NCBI RefSeq assembly: GCF_000300455.3
Contig: NZ_CP007215.2
Span: forward strand, 3,782,001-3,846,000
Length of the DNA: 64,000 bases
Source: Kosakonia sacchari SP1
GTDB taxonomy: Bacteria > Pseudomonadota > Gammaproteobacteria > Enterobacterales > Enterobacteriaceae
Reading direction: 5' to 3'
Within the stretch, counting starts at the first letter, position 1; each line of letters begins with the position of its first letter. Both the position numbers and the translations under genes were made by a program. Shown here piece by piece: positions 39,728 to 48,356 of this stretch. The notes below the pieces were generated by a model. That model worked only from the letters and a program-made list of their open reading frames with translations, did not search any database and was not told the DNA's origin.

Positions 39728-40507
39728 TCAGACCGAGAGAAAAACCTGCGGCGTATTCCCACCCGGATGCTGGCTCACCTCGACGTCGGCACCGTACCAC
39801 TGCGCGATAAGCGGCACCTGAATCACCTGTTCCGGCGTACCTTGTGTTACCAGTTTTCCCTGGTGTAACAGCAAGATCCTGTCCGCCCACCGCGCAGCAA
39901 GGTTGAGATCGTGAAGCACCGAACAGACATGCAGTTTGCCGCCCAGCGTCAGCCGCTTCAGCAGGCGCAGCACTTGCTGCTGATGGTAAAGATCGAGCGC
40001 CGAAGTCGGTTCATCCAGAAACAGCCAGCCTTCCGGGCCGTCATGATGCCACAGCTGTGCGAGGCAGCGCGCCAGTTGTACCCGCTGCTGTTCACCGCCG
40101 GATAAGGTGGCGTAGCGCCGCCCAACCAACATGTCACAGCCGGTCAGCGCCACCACCTGCTGCACAATTTTGCGTTCGTGTTGTGGTCCCCAGGGCGCAC
40201 GCCCCATGGCGATAATGGCCTCCACCGGCCAGTCAAAGCCCAGCGAGGTCTGTTGCAACATTACCGCCCGGCGGCGTGAAAGCGCTTGCGCCGTCCACGC
40301 CTGTAGCGGTTTGCCTTCCAGATGGCACTCCCCTGCCGCCGCGGGCAGAAAACCAGTTAACAGACGCAGTAACGTCGATTTCCCCGCGCCGTTCGGGCCA
40401 ATCAGCGCCACCCTTTCGCCGCCGGTCAGCGTCAGGGAAACATCGTCAATCAGCCGCCGTGAATCGGCGTTGAGCCGCAAATGCGCGGCAGTTAAAAGTC
40501 TGTTCAT
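39728..40507 (-). CDS. hmuV: Haemin ABC transporter ATPase HmuV
   Basis: ATPase of the haemin importer HmuTUV, 259 residues. Walker A GPNGAGKST, signature LSGGEQQRV, Walker B WLFLDEPTSALD and the H-loop HDLN are intact. The start ATG at 40507 overlaps the stop of hmuU by four bases. It is the last gene of hmuRSTUV. A longer in-frame N-terminal extension inside hmuU has no similarity and was discarded. Confidence 0.95.
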   Translation of the reverse strand: MNRLLTAAHLRLNADSRRLIDDVSLTLTGGERVALIGPNGAGKSTLLRLLTGFLPAAAGECHLEGKPLQAWTAQALSRRRAVMLQQTSLGFDWPVEAIIAMGRAPWGPQHERKIVQQVVALTGCDMLVGRRYATLSGGEQQRVQLARCLAQLWHHDGPEGWLFLDEPTSALDLYHQQQVLRLLKRLTLGGKLHVCSVLHDLNLAARWADRILLLHQGKLVTQGTPEQVIQVPLIAQWYGADVEVSQHPGGNTPQVFLSV

Positions 40508-41496
40508 GTCACCCTCTTCGACCGGCGAAAAATCAGCCATAGAAACCACGGTGCGCCAGCCATGCTGGTCAGCAGGCCAACCGGCATTTCGGCGGGCGCG
40601 ACAACGGTGCGCGCCACGGTATCGGCGGCCAACAGTAACATTGCTCCCACCAGCAACGCGCCGGGCACCAGCGCACGGTGATCCGGGCCCAGCCACATGC
40701 GCATCAAATGCGGCACCACCAGGCCAACAAAGCTGATAATGCCGCTCACCGCGACCGCCGTTGCCACCAGCAGCGCACTGCACACCAACAATATGCGCTG
40801 CAGCCGCGGCACATTGACGCCCAGATAGTGCGCCTCTTCATCGCCCAGTTGCAGCAGATTAAGCGCGCTGGCGACGCGCCAAATCACCAGCGATGCGGGC
40901 AGGATCAGGCTGGCGGCGACCATTAACGTCGACCATTCAATCTGCCCAAGGCTGCCCATTCCCCACTGTGAAAGCTGGCGCAATTGCGCGTCGTTGCTGA
41001 TCCACGAAAGGACGCCAACGCCCGCACCACAAAGCGCATTAATGGCGATCCCCACCAGCAGCAACCGGGATAAACCTACCTCTCCCGCTTTACTGAGCAG
41101 ATAAATCACCATCATTACCGCCAGGCTACCGATAAACGCCGTCAGCATCGGTGCATACAGCGCCACCAGCGGTGAAACGGTAATCGGCAGCACCAGCCAG
41201 CAGGCGACCGTTAACGACGCACCGCCGCTGATGCCCAGCAAACCGGGGTCGGCAAGCGGGTTGCGAAACAGCCCCTGCATCACGCAGCCGGAAAGCGCCA
41301 GCGCCGCGCCAACCAGCAATGCCAACACCACGCGCGGCAAACGCACCGTCAGCCAGATTTGGCGCAGCGCCTCGTCACCGGCCTGCCACAAGCTGGCGAG
41401 CGGCAGTTGCATCGCGCCCTGCGTGCTTGCCAGCCCCGTCAACCCAAGCAGCAGCAACGTAAGCCCCCAGAGCGTGCGGGAAGCGTGGCGGTTCAT
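40504..41496 (-). CDS. hmuU: Haemin ABC transporter permease HmuU
   Basis: Inner-membrane permease of the FecCD/BtuC family, 330 residues with about ten helices. Conserved blocks include RLPRVVLALLVGAALALSG, GLFRNPLADPGLLGIS and GLVVPHLMRMWLGPDHR, the last contacting the ATPase. It overlaps hmuT by one base and hmuV by four, which fits tight translational coupling and equal production of the importer subunits. Confidence 0.95.
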   Translation of the reverse strand: MNRHASRTLWGLTLLLLGLTGLASTQGAMQLPLASLWQAGDEALRQIWLTVRLPRVVLALLVGAALALSGCVMQGLFRNPLADPGLLGISGGASLTVACWLVLPITVSPLVALYAPMLTAFIGSLAVMMVIYLLSKAGEVGLSRLLLVGIAINALCGAGVGVLSWISNDAQLRQLSQWGMGSLGQIEWSTLMVAASLILPASLVIWRVASALNLLQLGDEEAHYLGVNVPRLQRILLVCSALLVATAVAVSGIISFVGLVVPHLMRMWLGPDHRALVPGALLVGAMLLLAADTVARTVVAPAEMPVGLLTSMAGAPWFLWLIFRRSKRVT

Positions 41497-42314
41497 CAGG
41501 GCAGTTGCTCCGCTTTATGACGCAGCGCCAGCAGCGCCTGCGGCGTGCGCAAACCAAAACCGAGCAGCGCCACATCATCGACCAGCAACACCTGTTTATT
41601 GCGCCCGGCGGGCGTCTGCGCCAGACCAGGCAATTTCCACAGGTTCTGTTCGCCGCCCATCGCTTTTACGCCGTCGGCGGAAATCACCACCAGATCCGGC
41701 TGGCTGGCGATCACCCCTTCTTGCGACATCGAACGGTAATGTTCAAAGCCCTGCATCGCATTTTGTAACCCCGCTTCACGCAACGCGCCATCGGCAGCGG
41801 TTTTCTGCCCGGCCACCATTGTTCCCATCCCGCCGTGGCTGAGGATAAACAGCACGCGCTTGTTCAGCGGCTGTTTCGGTAGTGCGGCAATATCGTTCGC
41901 CAGCGTTTTACGCAGCTGCGCGCCTGCGTCTGTTTTGCCGATGGCGTCCGCAATGACCGCGATTTTTTTATCAATTGCCGCCAGCGTGTAACCGCCCGGC
42001 ACCGCAATTACCCTGACGTGGTTGTCCTGCACTTTTTGCAATACCTGCGAAGGTTGCGCCTGGTCGCTGGCCAGCACCAGCGTCGGGCGCAGAGAGAGAA
42101 TGCCTTCGGTGTTGAGTTGACGGACATAACCGACATCCGGCAGTTTTTGTGCGCTGGCAGGCCAGGTACTGGTGCTGTCGCGCCCGACCAGCTGCGCCTG
42201 CGCATGTAATCCATAGACAATTTCGGTGACATCGCCGCCTAAGGAGACAATTTTTTGCCCGGCGGCACTTGCTACCAGCGGCAGCGCCGCCAGCAGGATC
42301 AGCAGTTTTTTCAT
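41496..42314 (-). CDS. hmuT: Haemin-binding periplasmic protein HmuT
   Basis: Periplasmic haem-binding protein, 272 residues, that hands haem from the outer-membrane receptor to HmuUV. A signal peptide (MKKLLILLAALPLVASA) is present. The mature protein begins with the conserved KIVSLGGDVTEIVYGL and contains SLRPTLVLAS and FILSHGGMGTMVAG segments of the family. Overlaps the hmuS stop by four bases. Confidence 0.95.
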   Translation of the reverse strand: MKKLLILLAALPLVASAAGQKIVSLGGDVTEIVYGLHAQAQLVGRDSTSTWPASAQKLPDVGYVRQLNTEGILSLRPTLVLASDQAQPSQVLQKVQDNHVRVIAVPGGYTLAAIDKKIAVIADAIGKTDAGAQLRKTLANDIAALPKQPLNKRVLFILSHGGMGTMVAGQKTAADGALREAGLQNAMQGFEHYRSMSQEGVIASQPDLVVISADGVKAMGGEQNLWKLPGLAQTPAGRNKQVLLVDDVALLGFGLRTPQALLALRHKAEQLP

Positions 42315-43363
42315 GCGGCTTTTCCCGGATTGGTTAATGCATCAATCTGCGCACGCCAGTGGCTCTGCTCCGGCTGGCCTTCACTACGCTGCCCGTAAAG
42401 CTGAGCGATTTGCGTACCGTCTTTGGCGAACAACTCAAGGCTGGTGACATGGCCGTCAGCGGTAGGTTTGCGCGTGACCCAGCTTTCGGCAATCTCTGTA
42501 TCACGCAGATGCAGGGTGAAGTTCTCGTTGAAGATGTTGGTCCAGCCTTTCAGCGGCGTCAGTTTTTCCAGCACGCCGGTAAAGATCTGCACGCAACCAC
42601 GGTTGCCGACGAAAATCATGATTTCGTTCCCCTGCTGTTGCACCGTTTCCAGCAAGTTTGGCAGCGCGTCATTGCTGACCAGGCAGGCAAGATCGTCGCC
42701 CACCAGCCGGAATGCTTGCTGGCGCGAGAGGTTGTACTTTTTCAGCAAGCCAAAGAATTGATGCACATCCGTCATGGCGCGCCATTCGCTGTCCAGCGCG
42801 GCGCCGTCTGCGTGTTCTGCGTATTTTTCGCCATTAGCTTCAGTGAGCGTTAACGGTGGGTTCTCCGGCGCGGTAAATCGGGCGATAACACCGTTCCATT
42901 CGGCAATATCGGTGTGTTCCGTCAGGTAGACCTTCAATATCGCAACGCCTTGCCGATCGAAAAATTGAATGCTCTGACGCTCGCCGCGCGGGCTCTGTTC
43001 ATGCAAATGAAAGGCGCTGGCCCACTGGCTGATAAACAAACGCAGATCGAGCGCGCGCGGGTTAAGCACCAGCCCGGCGCGTTCGCTGATATGCAGGTTA
43101 GTGAAGCGGCCAATCTGCTCATGCACCGCGTAGTCGTTGCGACAAATGCATTTCGTGTCACCGACCGCCTCCAGCGCGGCGAGGATGTTGCGCATTTCCC
43201 CTTGCAGACGCACGGCGTCATGGCCGACACGGGCGCAGGTTAATTCGGCTTCGCTTATCGCCATTTCGGTCGCGATGTCGCGGGCGTATTTTGTGGGCTG
43301 TTGCGCTTTAATGGCCTGATACTGCTGCCAGATGGCGGTGAAATCACGTGATGTTGCAGGCAT
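42311..43363 (-). CDS. hmuS: Haemin-degrading factor HmuS
   Basis: Cytoplasmic haem-binding and haem-degrading protein of the HemS/ChuS family, 350 residues, built from two structural repeats. It begins with the helix containing KYARDIATEMAISEAEL and has the FGLLKKYNLSRQQAFRL segment between the repeats. It releases iron from imported haem. The ATG at 43363 was preferred over the GTG nine bases upstream because AAGGA is then at workable spacing. First of four overlapping genes hmuSTUV. Confidence 0.93.
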   Translation of the reverse strand: MPATSRDFTAIWQQYQAIKAQQPTKYARDIATEMAISEAELTCARVGHDAVRLQGEMRNILAALEAVGDTKCICRNDYAVHEQIGRFTNLHISERAGLVLNPRALDLRLFISQWASAFHLHEQSPRGERQSIQFFDRQGVAILKVYLTEHTDIAEWNGVIARFTAPENPPLTLTEANGEKYAEHADGAALDSEWRAMTDVHQFFGLLKKYNLSRQQAFRLVGDDLACLVSNDALPNLLETVQQQGNEIMIFVGNRGCVQIFTGVLEKLTPLKGWTNIFNENFTLHLRDTEIAESWVTRKPTADGHVTSLELFAKDGTQIAQLYGQRSEGQPEQSHWRAQIDALTNPGKAA

Positions 43364-43387
43364 ATTGTTCACTTCCTTAACTGTTTA

Positions 43388-43411
43388 ATCCCCGGCAGCG
43401 ATACCGGGGAT
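43388..43411 (-). other. Intercistronic hairpin between hmuR and hmuS
   Basis: The perfect 8-bp stem ATCCCCGG (43388-43395) / CCGGGGAT (43404-43411) lies in the 144-bp gap between hmuR and hmuS. No T run follows, so partial termination or mRNA 3'-end protection of the receptor segment is more likely than full termination. Confidence 0.55.
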
Positions 43412-43507
43412 GGAAATTACCTACTGATGTGCAAAGAAATCATTCGCGTTGCATCGCGGCGGCAACGCTGTAGCGCCGGCAAACGAGCAACGTGAAATGG
43501 AATCACC

Positions 43508-45880
43508 TTAGAAATCAACATTGACGCCCAGTTGCCATGTCCGCCCCGGCATTACCGCCAGCGCTTTGTCATACGCATTCTGGTTGGTGGTCTCTTCCTG
43601 GTTACGGCTGTTCAGGTAATCCCAATATTTACGATCGGTGATGTTGTAAACGCCGCCGTTAATTTTGATGTTTTTCGCCACTTGCCAGTACGCCGTCCAG
43701 TCGAGCAATCCATAGCCCGGCACCCGCATATATTCCGTGCCGGATTCGCCCAGTGCCCCGCCAGTATTACTGTAGGTTTGACGGTTGGTAGCAGTGGCTT
43801 GCTTACCTTTGACGAAGGTGGCAGTCAGCGCCGTACCGTAGCGTTTCGCCGGGTCATCCCAGGCAACGCCGACAATCGCTTTCATTGGCGCGACGCTATC
43901 AAGATCGATGTATTTGTCGCCCAGATAGCGCGATTTCGCTTTCCCTTCGCTGTAGCCATATGCCAGCGTGGCGCTCAGACCATCGACCTGTTCAAACCAG
44001 GTGCCAAAGTTAAATTTCGCGCTAATTTCGCCGCCATAGATAAAAGCTTTATCGCGGTTTTCCGCCTGATAGGTGGTGTAGATGTTAGATGGCACGTTGG
44101 TGAATTTATCCGGGTTACCGGAGCGGGTGTAACGGGTATAGGCGATAAAGTTTTTATAACTGTTGTAGAACAGCGCCGTGCGCAGCGTTACGCCCTCGGT
44201 CACCTCGCCTTTCATGCCCCACTCAAGGTTATCGCTGGTTTCGGTATCCAAATCCGTATTCCCGATAAGCGCATATTGCCCGCGCCCTGCATAGCTGGAA
44301 CCCAGGTTCCAGGAGCCATACAACTGGCTGGCGTTGGGGAACTGCGCGCCGCGTTTGTATTGCAGGTATGTCATCAGACGCGGCGTGAAGTCGTACTGGA
44401 AGGTCAGCGATGGCAGCAGTTGTGTGTCGGAATTTTTACCGTACAGGGAGGACACATCGGCTTCGTCCAGCACGCTGCTATTGGCGGTCAGGCTGGAGAG
44501 GTTTTCCGGTTTTGTCGACTGATGAACCACGCGCACGCCGGGAATGATGGCGAAGTGGTGGCCATCGGCAGTGAAATTAAGCTGATCCTGCAGAAATGCG
44601 CCTAACGTGTAGCTGCGGCTATCGGCTTCCGGCTGCATGATCTCGCTAAAGTCGCTCGGGACCGGTGACTGGTTAAACGGACGCTCGGTTTTACTGGTGC
44701 TGGCGTTAAAACCGGCGCTCAGATCGTGACGTCCGAATGTTTTCGCCAGCGCATTCTGAATGCCCCAGGTATCGGTGTCGTAATTGGAGTAGACCGTTTC
44801 CATGGTCGCCGTGACACTGTCCGGCATATAAGTGCGGTCATGCGCTTCGGTGTGCTGGTAATAGACTTTGCTGGACATGCTGTCCAGCCAGTCGTTAATC
44901 GGCGTCCAGTCATCTTTCAGACTCACGCCCCAGCGGCGCGTCTGGCTGGTTTGCTGTGCGTCGCCAAGGATGGCGCTGCCGGCGTTGTTCCACGCATCGT
45001 AGTGGGTGTGGTTGGTTTTGTGGTAGTAATCCAGCGTACCGGTGAATTTATGCGCGTCATTCGGTTGCCAGATGCCGGAAGCCATCATCGCATCTGAGTG
45101 CCAGTTCGCTGGATAGGTGTCAACCGTACCGCTGTTATTGCGGGTTTGCTGACCATCGCGACGGCTATAGACCATGATGCCGCGCAGGGTTTCGTCCCCT
45201 GCGGCTCCCGTCACGCCGTTGTGCCAGCTGCGATCGGCGGAGTCATAATCGCTCTGGTAACCAAAGTAGGTCTCTTTGCCAGGGCGCAGGTAATCATCCG
45301 CCGATTTCGGGCGGAAAGAGACCTTGCCACCAATGGAGGTGTTAGCTTGCTCGGTACGGGTCGCGCCGGACTGGATATCAACGCTGCCGTACATATACGG
45401 ATCGATATAATCGCGGCCAATGCCAAAGGTGTTAAGGCCTGCACGGCTTACGTAGCTGCGCCCGGTGGCGTCCGGCTGCGGAATGCCGTCAACATCGATG
45501 CCGACGCGGTTACTTTCCAGGCCGCGAATGTTGTAGCCAGTGTACCCGCCGCGATCGAAGCCGCTTTTGCCGTTTCCGGAACCGCCGCTTGCGCCCGTGG
45601 CGCTGATGAGCGGTTCATAACGCATAATGGAGCCAAAATCTTTCGCGCCTTTGTTTTGCAGATCCTGAGCACTGAGGGAATGCGAACTGCCGACTTTTAA
45701 TGTCGGTGCTGGTGCGGTGACGAGCATCTCCTCAGCGTTATCTTGCTGAGCGCCACTGGAAGCTGTCGATGAGGTGTCGTTATCCACCGCAAATGCGGAG
45801 GGTTGATACAACGCTGCGAGTAATGAAGTGACCAGCACACGCTTGTTAAAGCGCTGCAGGGAAAGGTGCGATTTACACAT
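43508..45880 (-). CDS. hmuR: TonB-dependent haem/haemoglobin receptor
   Basis: Outer-membrane receptor of 790 residues, longer than HemR/ChuA (about 660-690). A signal peptide ends near SAFA, followed by a Ser/Thr-rich linker, a TonB-box-like EEMLVTAPA, the plug domain (to about 210), and a 22-strand barrel ending in Phe. The family's FRAP and NPNL boxes are replaced by RGAQFPNAS and IGNTDLDTE, so it belongs to the longer haem receptor branch. It heads the hmu operon, with a Fur box upstream. Confidence 0.88.
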   Translation of the reverse strand: MCKSHLSLQRFNKRVLVTSLLAALYQPSAFAVDNDTSSTASSGAQQDNAEEMLVTAPAPTLKVGSSHSLSAQDLQNKGAKDFGSIMRYEPLISATGASGGSGNGKSGFDRGGYTGYNIRGLESNRVGIDVDGIPQPDATGRSYVSRAGLNTFGIGRDYIDPYMYGSVDIQSGATRTEQANTSIGGKVSFRPKSADDYLRPGKETYFGYQSDYDSADRSWHNGVTGAAGDETLRGIMVYSRRDGQQTRNNSGTVDTYPANWHSDAMMASGIWQPNDAHKFTGTLDYYHKTNHTHYDAWNNAGSAILGDAQQTSQTRRWGVSLKDDWTPINDWLDSMSSKVYYQHTEAHDRTYMPDSVTATMETVYSNYDTDTWGIQNALAKTFGRHDLSAGFNASTSKTERPFNQSPVPSDFSEIMQPEADSRSYTLGAFLQDQLNFTADGHHFAIIPGVRVVHQSTKPENLSSLTANSSVLDEADVSSLYGKNSDTQLLPSLTFQYDFTPRLMTYLQYKRGAQFPNASQLYGSWNLGSSYAGRGQYALIGNTDLDTETSDNLEWGMKGEVTEGVTLRTALFYNSYKNFIAYTRYTRSGNPDKFTNVPSNIYTTYQAENRDKAFIYGGEISAKFNFGTWFEQVDGLSATLAYGYSEGKAKSRYLGDKYIDLDSVAPMKAIVGVAWDDPAKRYGTALTATFVKGKQATATNRQTYSNTGGALGESGTEYMRVPGYGLLDWTAYWQVAKNIKINGGVYNITDRKYWDYLNSRNQEETTNQNAYDKALAVMPGRTWQLGVNVDF

Positions 45881-46000
45881 ATTGTCTTGTAAGCCTTAGA
45901 ATTTATTAGTATCAGGCTCACGTATGACTTCCAGGAGACCGCGGAAGATTGCAGTCAGCGCAAAAGAGTTGCAGGTTATTGTTATGTTATCGACACCGAA

Positions 46001-46024
46001 GATAATGATAACAGTTATCATTTG
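46001..46024. promoter_or_regulatory. Fur box between hmuR and the SelW-like gene
   Basis: GATAATGATAACAGTTATCA followed by TTTG matches the Fur consensus GATAATGAT-A-ATCATTATC over most positions. It lies between divergent promoters and could repress both. Confidence 0.85.
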
Positions 46025-46105
46025 CAATAAATTTGTTTTACCGTCCAATTTTCAGCGGTATGAGTTTTATGCTCCCTTTATCATTCGCGCCAGGAGACAG
46101 TAACA

Positions 46106-46390
46106 ATGAATAAACCGACCATCACTTTGCACTACTGCTCACAATGCAACTGGATGTTGCGCGCCACCTGGATGGCGCAAGAATTGTTGCACACGTTTAG
46201 TGCGGATCTCGGTTCCGTCACGCTGATACCGGGCACTGGCGGGATTTTTGTCATCGATGTTGATGGCAACGTGATTTGGGATCGCAAGCTGGATGGCGGT
46301 TTCCCTGATGCGGCAGAGTTAAAGCGCCGCGTGCGCGACTACTGCTTTCCGGAAAAACCGCTCGGGCATGTGGAAAAGAAAGCTGAGTAA
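46106..46390 (+). CDS. SelT/SelW/SelH (Rdx) family thioredoxin-like protein
   Basis: A 94-residue cytoplasmic protein of the Rdx family. The redox motif CSQC (Cys11, Cys14) replaces the CxxU of eukaryotic selenoproteins, and WMAQELLHTF and GGIFVIDVDG are typical family segments. The redox partner is unknown. GGAGAC precedes the ATG. The gene is divergent from the haem receptor and shares its Fur-box region, so iron-dependent expression is plausible. Confidence 0.87.
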   Translation: MNKPTITLHYCSQCNWMLRATWMAQELLHTFSADLGSVTLIPGTGGIFVIDVDGNVIWDRKLDGGFPDAAELKRRVRDYCFPEKPLGHVEKKAE

Positions 46391-46560
46391 CTCTCTGCGC
46401 CCGCATGGCTTGCGGTGCGTAACGACAGATGCGCGCTTCAGCGGCATTGATAAGCAGTAAAACCAACCAGCAGGCGTCAATTTGCGTTCGATAAAGCAAC
46501 CTGGCCGCGAAGATACACGCGAGTTGCTTACTGGTTTTTCTGTTAACGGACTGAATAATC

Positions 46561-46590
46561 GATAAAAAGGCCGCCGTAGCGACCTTTTTA
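46561..46590 (-). terminator. Intrinsic terminator after the 75-residue hypothetical gene
   Basis: On the minus strand AAAAAGGTCGC-TACG-GCGGCCTTTTT forms a stem with one mismatch and a terminal T run, starting just after the stop codon at 46592; it may work in both directions. Confidence 0.75.
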
Positions 46591-46591
46591 T

Positions 46592-46819
46592 TTATTTCTT
46601 CACCGGCTGGGGTTTTTTATCACCCGATTCCGGCGCTTCACGAGGATCATCTTTTTCAATACAGAGCACAAAACCTCCTCTTGTCGCCTTCAGTTCACTC
46701 ACTATAGATCCTCCGCCGCCATAGAGGCCAAGCGGCAGGCGAAAAAACAGCCCATCAAGCGCGGTTGCCGCTACGATACTGTTTTGTTGAAACTCCTGGG
46801 ATGGATGAAATTTAGACAA
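46592..46819 (-). CDS. Hypothetical protein, 75 residues
   Basis: An unrecognised small protein beginning (from TTG) MSKFHPSQEFQQNSIV, with a glycine-rich centre (LGLYGGGGSIV) and a charged, proline-containing tail. A terminator follows the stop at once, which supports a real transcript. The start is uncertain: TTG is the only start codon in the upstream part of the frame and the ribosome site is poor. No domain is recognised. Confidence 0.45.
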   Translation of the reverse strand: MSKFHPSQEFQQNSIVAATALDGLFFRLPLGLYGGGGSIVSELKATRGGFVLCIEKDDPREAPESGDKKPQPVKK

Positions 46820-46929
46820 ATCATCAATAACATCAATGTGTTAACGATAAAAAAATTCATTCGAAAAGATCGGTTTATTTCATCATAACTCGCTGTTTTA
46901 TAGCGCTTTTCTTGTTGAAATTCGTTAAT

Positions 46930-47016
46930 AATTAGCACGCTTATTGTTAGTAACAAAGATGCAATTGCACGCCTTCAGGCGCAACGCGAGTTTGCTGGGC
47001 CTGAAGGTTGTTTTTT
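46930..47016 (+). ncRNA. Candidate small RNA ending in an intrinsic terminator
   Basis: The stem CCTTCAGGC (46972-46980) / GCCTGAAGG (46999-47007) followed by TTGTTTTTT is a convincing plus-strand terminator with no open frame ending at it. An AT-rich promoter-like stretch precedes it (46920-46960). A short RNA or leader with unknown role is inferred; start and length are guesses. Confidence 0.35.
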
Positions 47017-47126
47017 ATGCATTTTCAATGCGCTGAAGAGTGTTCTGCTCGTGTTCGTAATGACGAATGGCTGAAGGCTCCACGCTGCTTTTAGCGGAAC
47101 AACATTAAACGGATAGTTCACTCCGT

Positions 47127-47384
47127 TTAAGAAGCACAACGCCGATAGAGAAGTGAAAAGGGTTTACTGATTATTTTCTTTTGGGGTTGTTTGCGATTGG
47201 CCATTTTGTGCACGAGACGTTTCTTATAAGGGGGAAGATGTAAACCAACTGCTTCGGTAAAATTAATAGTGATTATTTCGCAGGGATGATGAAAATATTC
47301 AAGTAAATTAGCAGGCAAACTTCGCGCCAGGTGTTCAGGTCTGGTGGTAATTCTCTCACCTTCCTCGTCATCATTTTTATTCAT
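47127..47384 (-). CDS. Hypothetical protein, 85 residues
   Basis: An unrecognised protein starting MNKNDDEEGERITTRPEHLA, acidic at the front and basic at the end (MANRKQPQKKIISK). A good ribosome site (TGAGG, five bases before the ATG) supports it. No membrane segment, signal or known motif is visible. AT content is higher than in the surrounding core genes, as in neighbouring small genes. Upstream on the same strand is a yciG-like gene. Confidence 0.5.
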   Translation of the reverse strand: MNKNDDEEGERITTRPEHLARSLPANLLEYFHHPCEIITINFTEAVGLHLPPYKKRLVHKMANRKQPQKKIISKPFSLLYRRCAS

Positions 47385-47484
47385 TCATACCTCATTAAAT
47401 TTATCCGTAAAAAAAATAAACCAGCCGTTTCCGGCCCGCTGCCGTTCCGAACTTTACAGATAATAAAAACAACTAGCGAAACGG

Positions 47485-47658
47485 CTATTTCTGAGCGCCA
47501 CCGTGGCTATTTTTACCACCTTTTTTACCGGCTTCGGATGCACGTTCGGGGTCATTTTTAAAATTGCCGCCGCTGTGCTGGCCACCTTTACGCCCCGCTT
47601 CGGAAGCTTTCTCGCGATCTTCTGCGAAATTACCGGAACCGCCTCTATGTTCGGCCAT
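47485..47658 (-). CDS. yciG: Stress-induced KGG-repeat protein, YciG-like
   Basis: A 57-residue hydrophilic protein nearly identical to E. coli YciG, starting MAEHRGGSGNFAEDREKASE and carrying two KGG repeats (EAGRKGGQ and EAGKKGGK) typical of con-10/GsiB-like stress proteins. In E. coli yciG is sigma-S dependent and affects motility. The ATG at 47658 follows GGAG; an in-frame ATG five codons upstream has no site. It is not in the yciGFE context here, so it may be a second copy. Confidence 0.88.
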   Translation of the reverse strand: MAEHRGGSGNFAEDREKASEAGRKGGQHSGGNFKNDPERASEAGKKGGKNSHGGAQK

Positions 47659-47982
47659 GTTATATCTCCACATCTCGTTTTAGATATAATCGATACGGTT
47701 AATAATCCATATCGATCGCGTTGAAACCTTAAGTCTGGCTATTTATACCAATTAGTCAATTGATCGCCGCAAAATATATCAATCTAAAAATAAAAACCCT
47801 GATAGAAATATTTAAACACATATGTTGCATTCAAAAATAAATCTTTATAATTATAAGCGGGTTACTAAAGCTTTACTCATCTCATAAAATTAATGATGTG
47901 ATGAAATGTGTAAATAAAATGGTAGGGATAAATATTTTGTGCACACTTATCTTATGACACACAAATATTGTGGAGATAAATC
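47659..47982. other. AT-rich divergent intergenic region
   Basis: About 320 bp with no gene, between the yciG-like gene and the copper-storage-like gene. It presumably contains both promoters. No recognised operator was found. Confidence 0.4.
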
Positions 47983-48309
47983 ATGCATACAGAACACCAA
48001 CGATGCGCCGAAGCCTGTTATCAATGTGCTGCGGCTTGTGAACACTGTGCGCTTTCTTGCCTGCAGGAAGAGAATATCGACATGATGCGTGAATGCATCA
48101 AGCTGGACGTACAATGTGCCGCCCTGTGTCGGCTTGCCGGTCAATTTATGGCGCTGGAAAGTGTGCATTTACCCTCGCTCTGCCGGATTTGCGTCGATGT
48201 GTGCAAAGCCTGCGCGGAAGAGTGCAGCAGGCATCAACATCAACACTGCCAGCAGTGCGCTAAACGTTGCCGGGCTTGCGCACAAGCCTGTCTGCAAATG
48301 GCGGCGTGA
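47983..48309 (+). CDS. Cytosolic copper-storage protein, Csp3-like (DUF326)
   Basis: A 108-residue protein with 19 cysteines, mostly in CxxC and CxxxC spacing (positions 8, 12, 15, 19, 22, 26, 38, 45, 49, 67, 70, 74, 77, 81, 89, 92, 96, 99, 103). This is the four-helix-bundle pattern of Csp copper-storage proteins, whose cysteines line the core and bind many Cu(I) ions. There is no signal peptide, so it matches the cytosolic Csp3 type. It is preceded by GGAG. Copper binding is inferred from the family. Confidence 0.9.
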   Translation: MHTEHQRCAEACYQCAAACEHCALSCLQEENIDMMRECIKLDVQCAALCRLAGQFMALESVHLPSLCRICVDVCKACAEECSRHQHQHCQQCAKRCRACAQACLQMAA

Positions 48310-48356
48310 AGTAACCTGCGAAAAGGGGAGCAGCATTGCTCCCCCTTCCGGTTTTA

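Noticed and set aside
43532..44605. A 357-codon plus-strand frame opposite the haem receptor
   Set aside because: It is the mirror of a well-supported coding gene in a GC-rich region; composition and lack of ribosome site argue against it.
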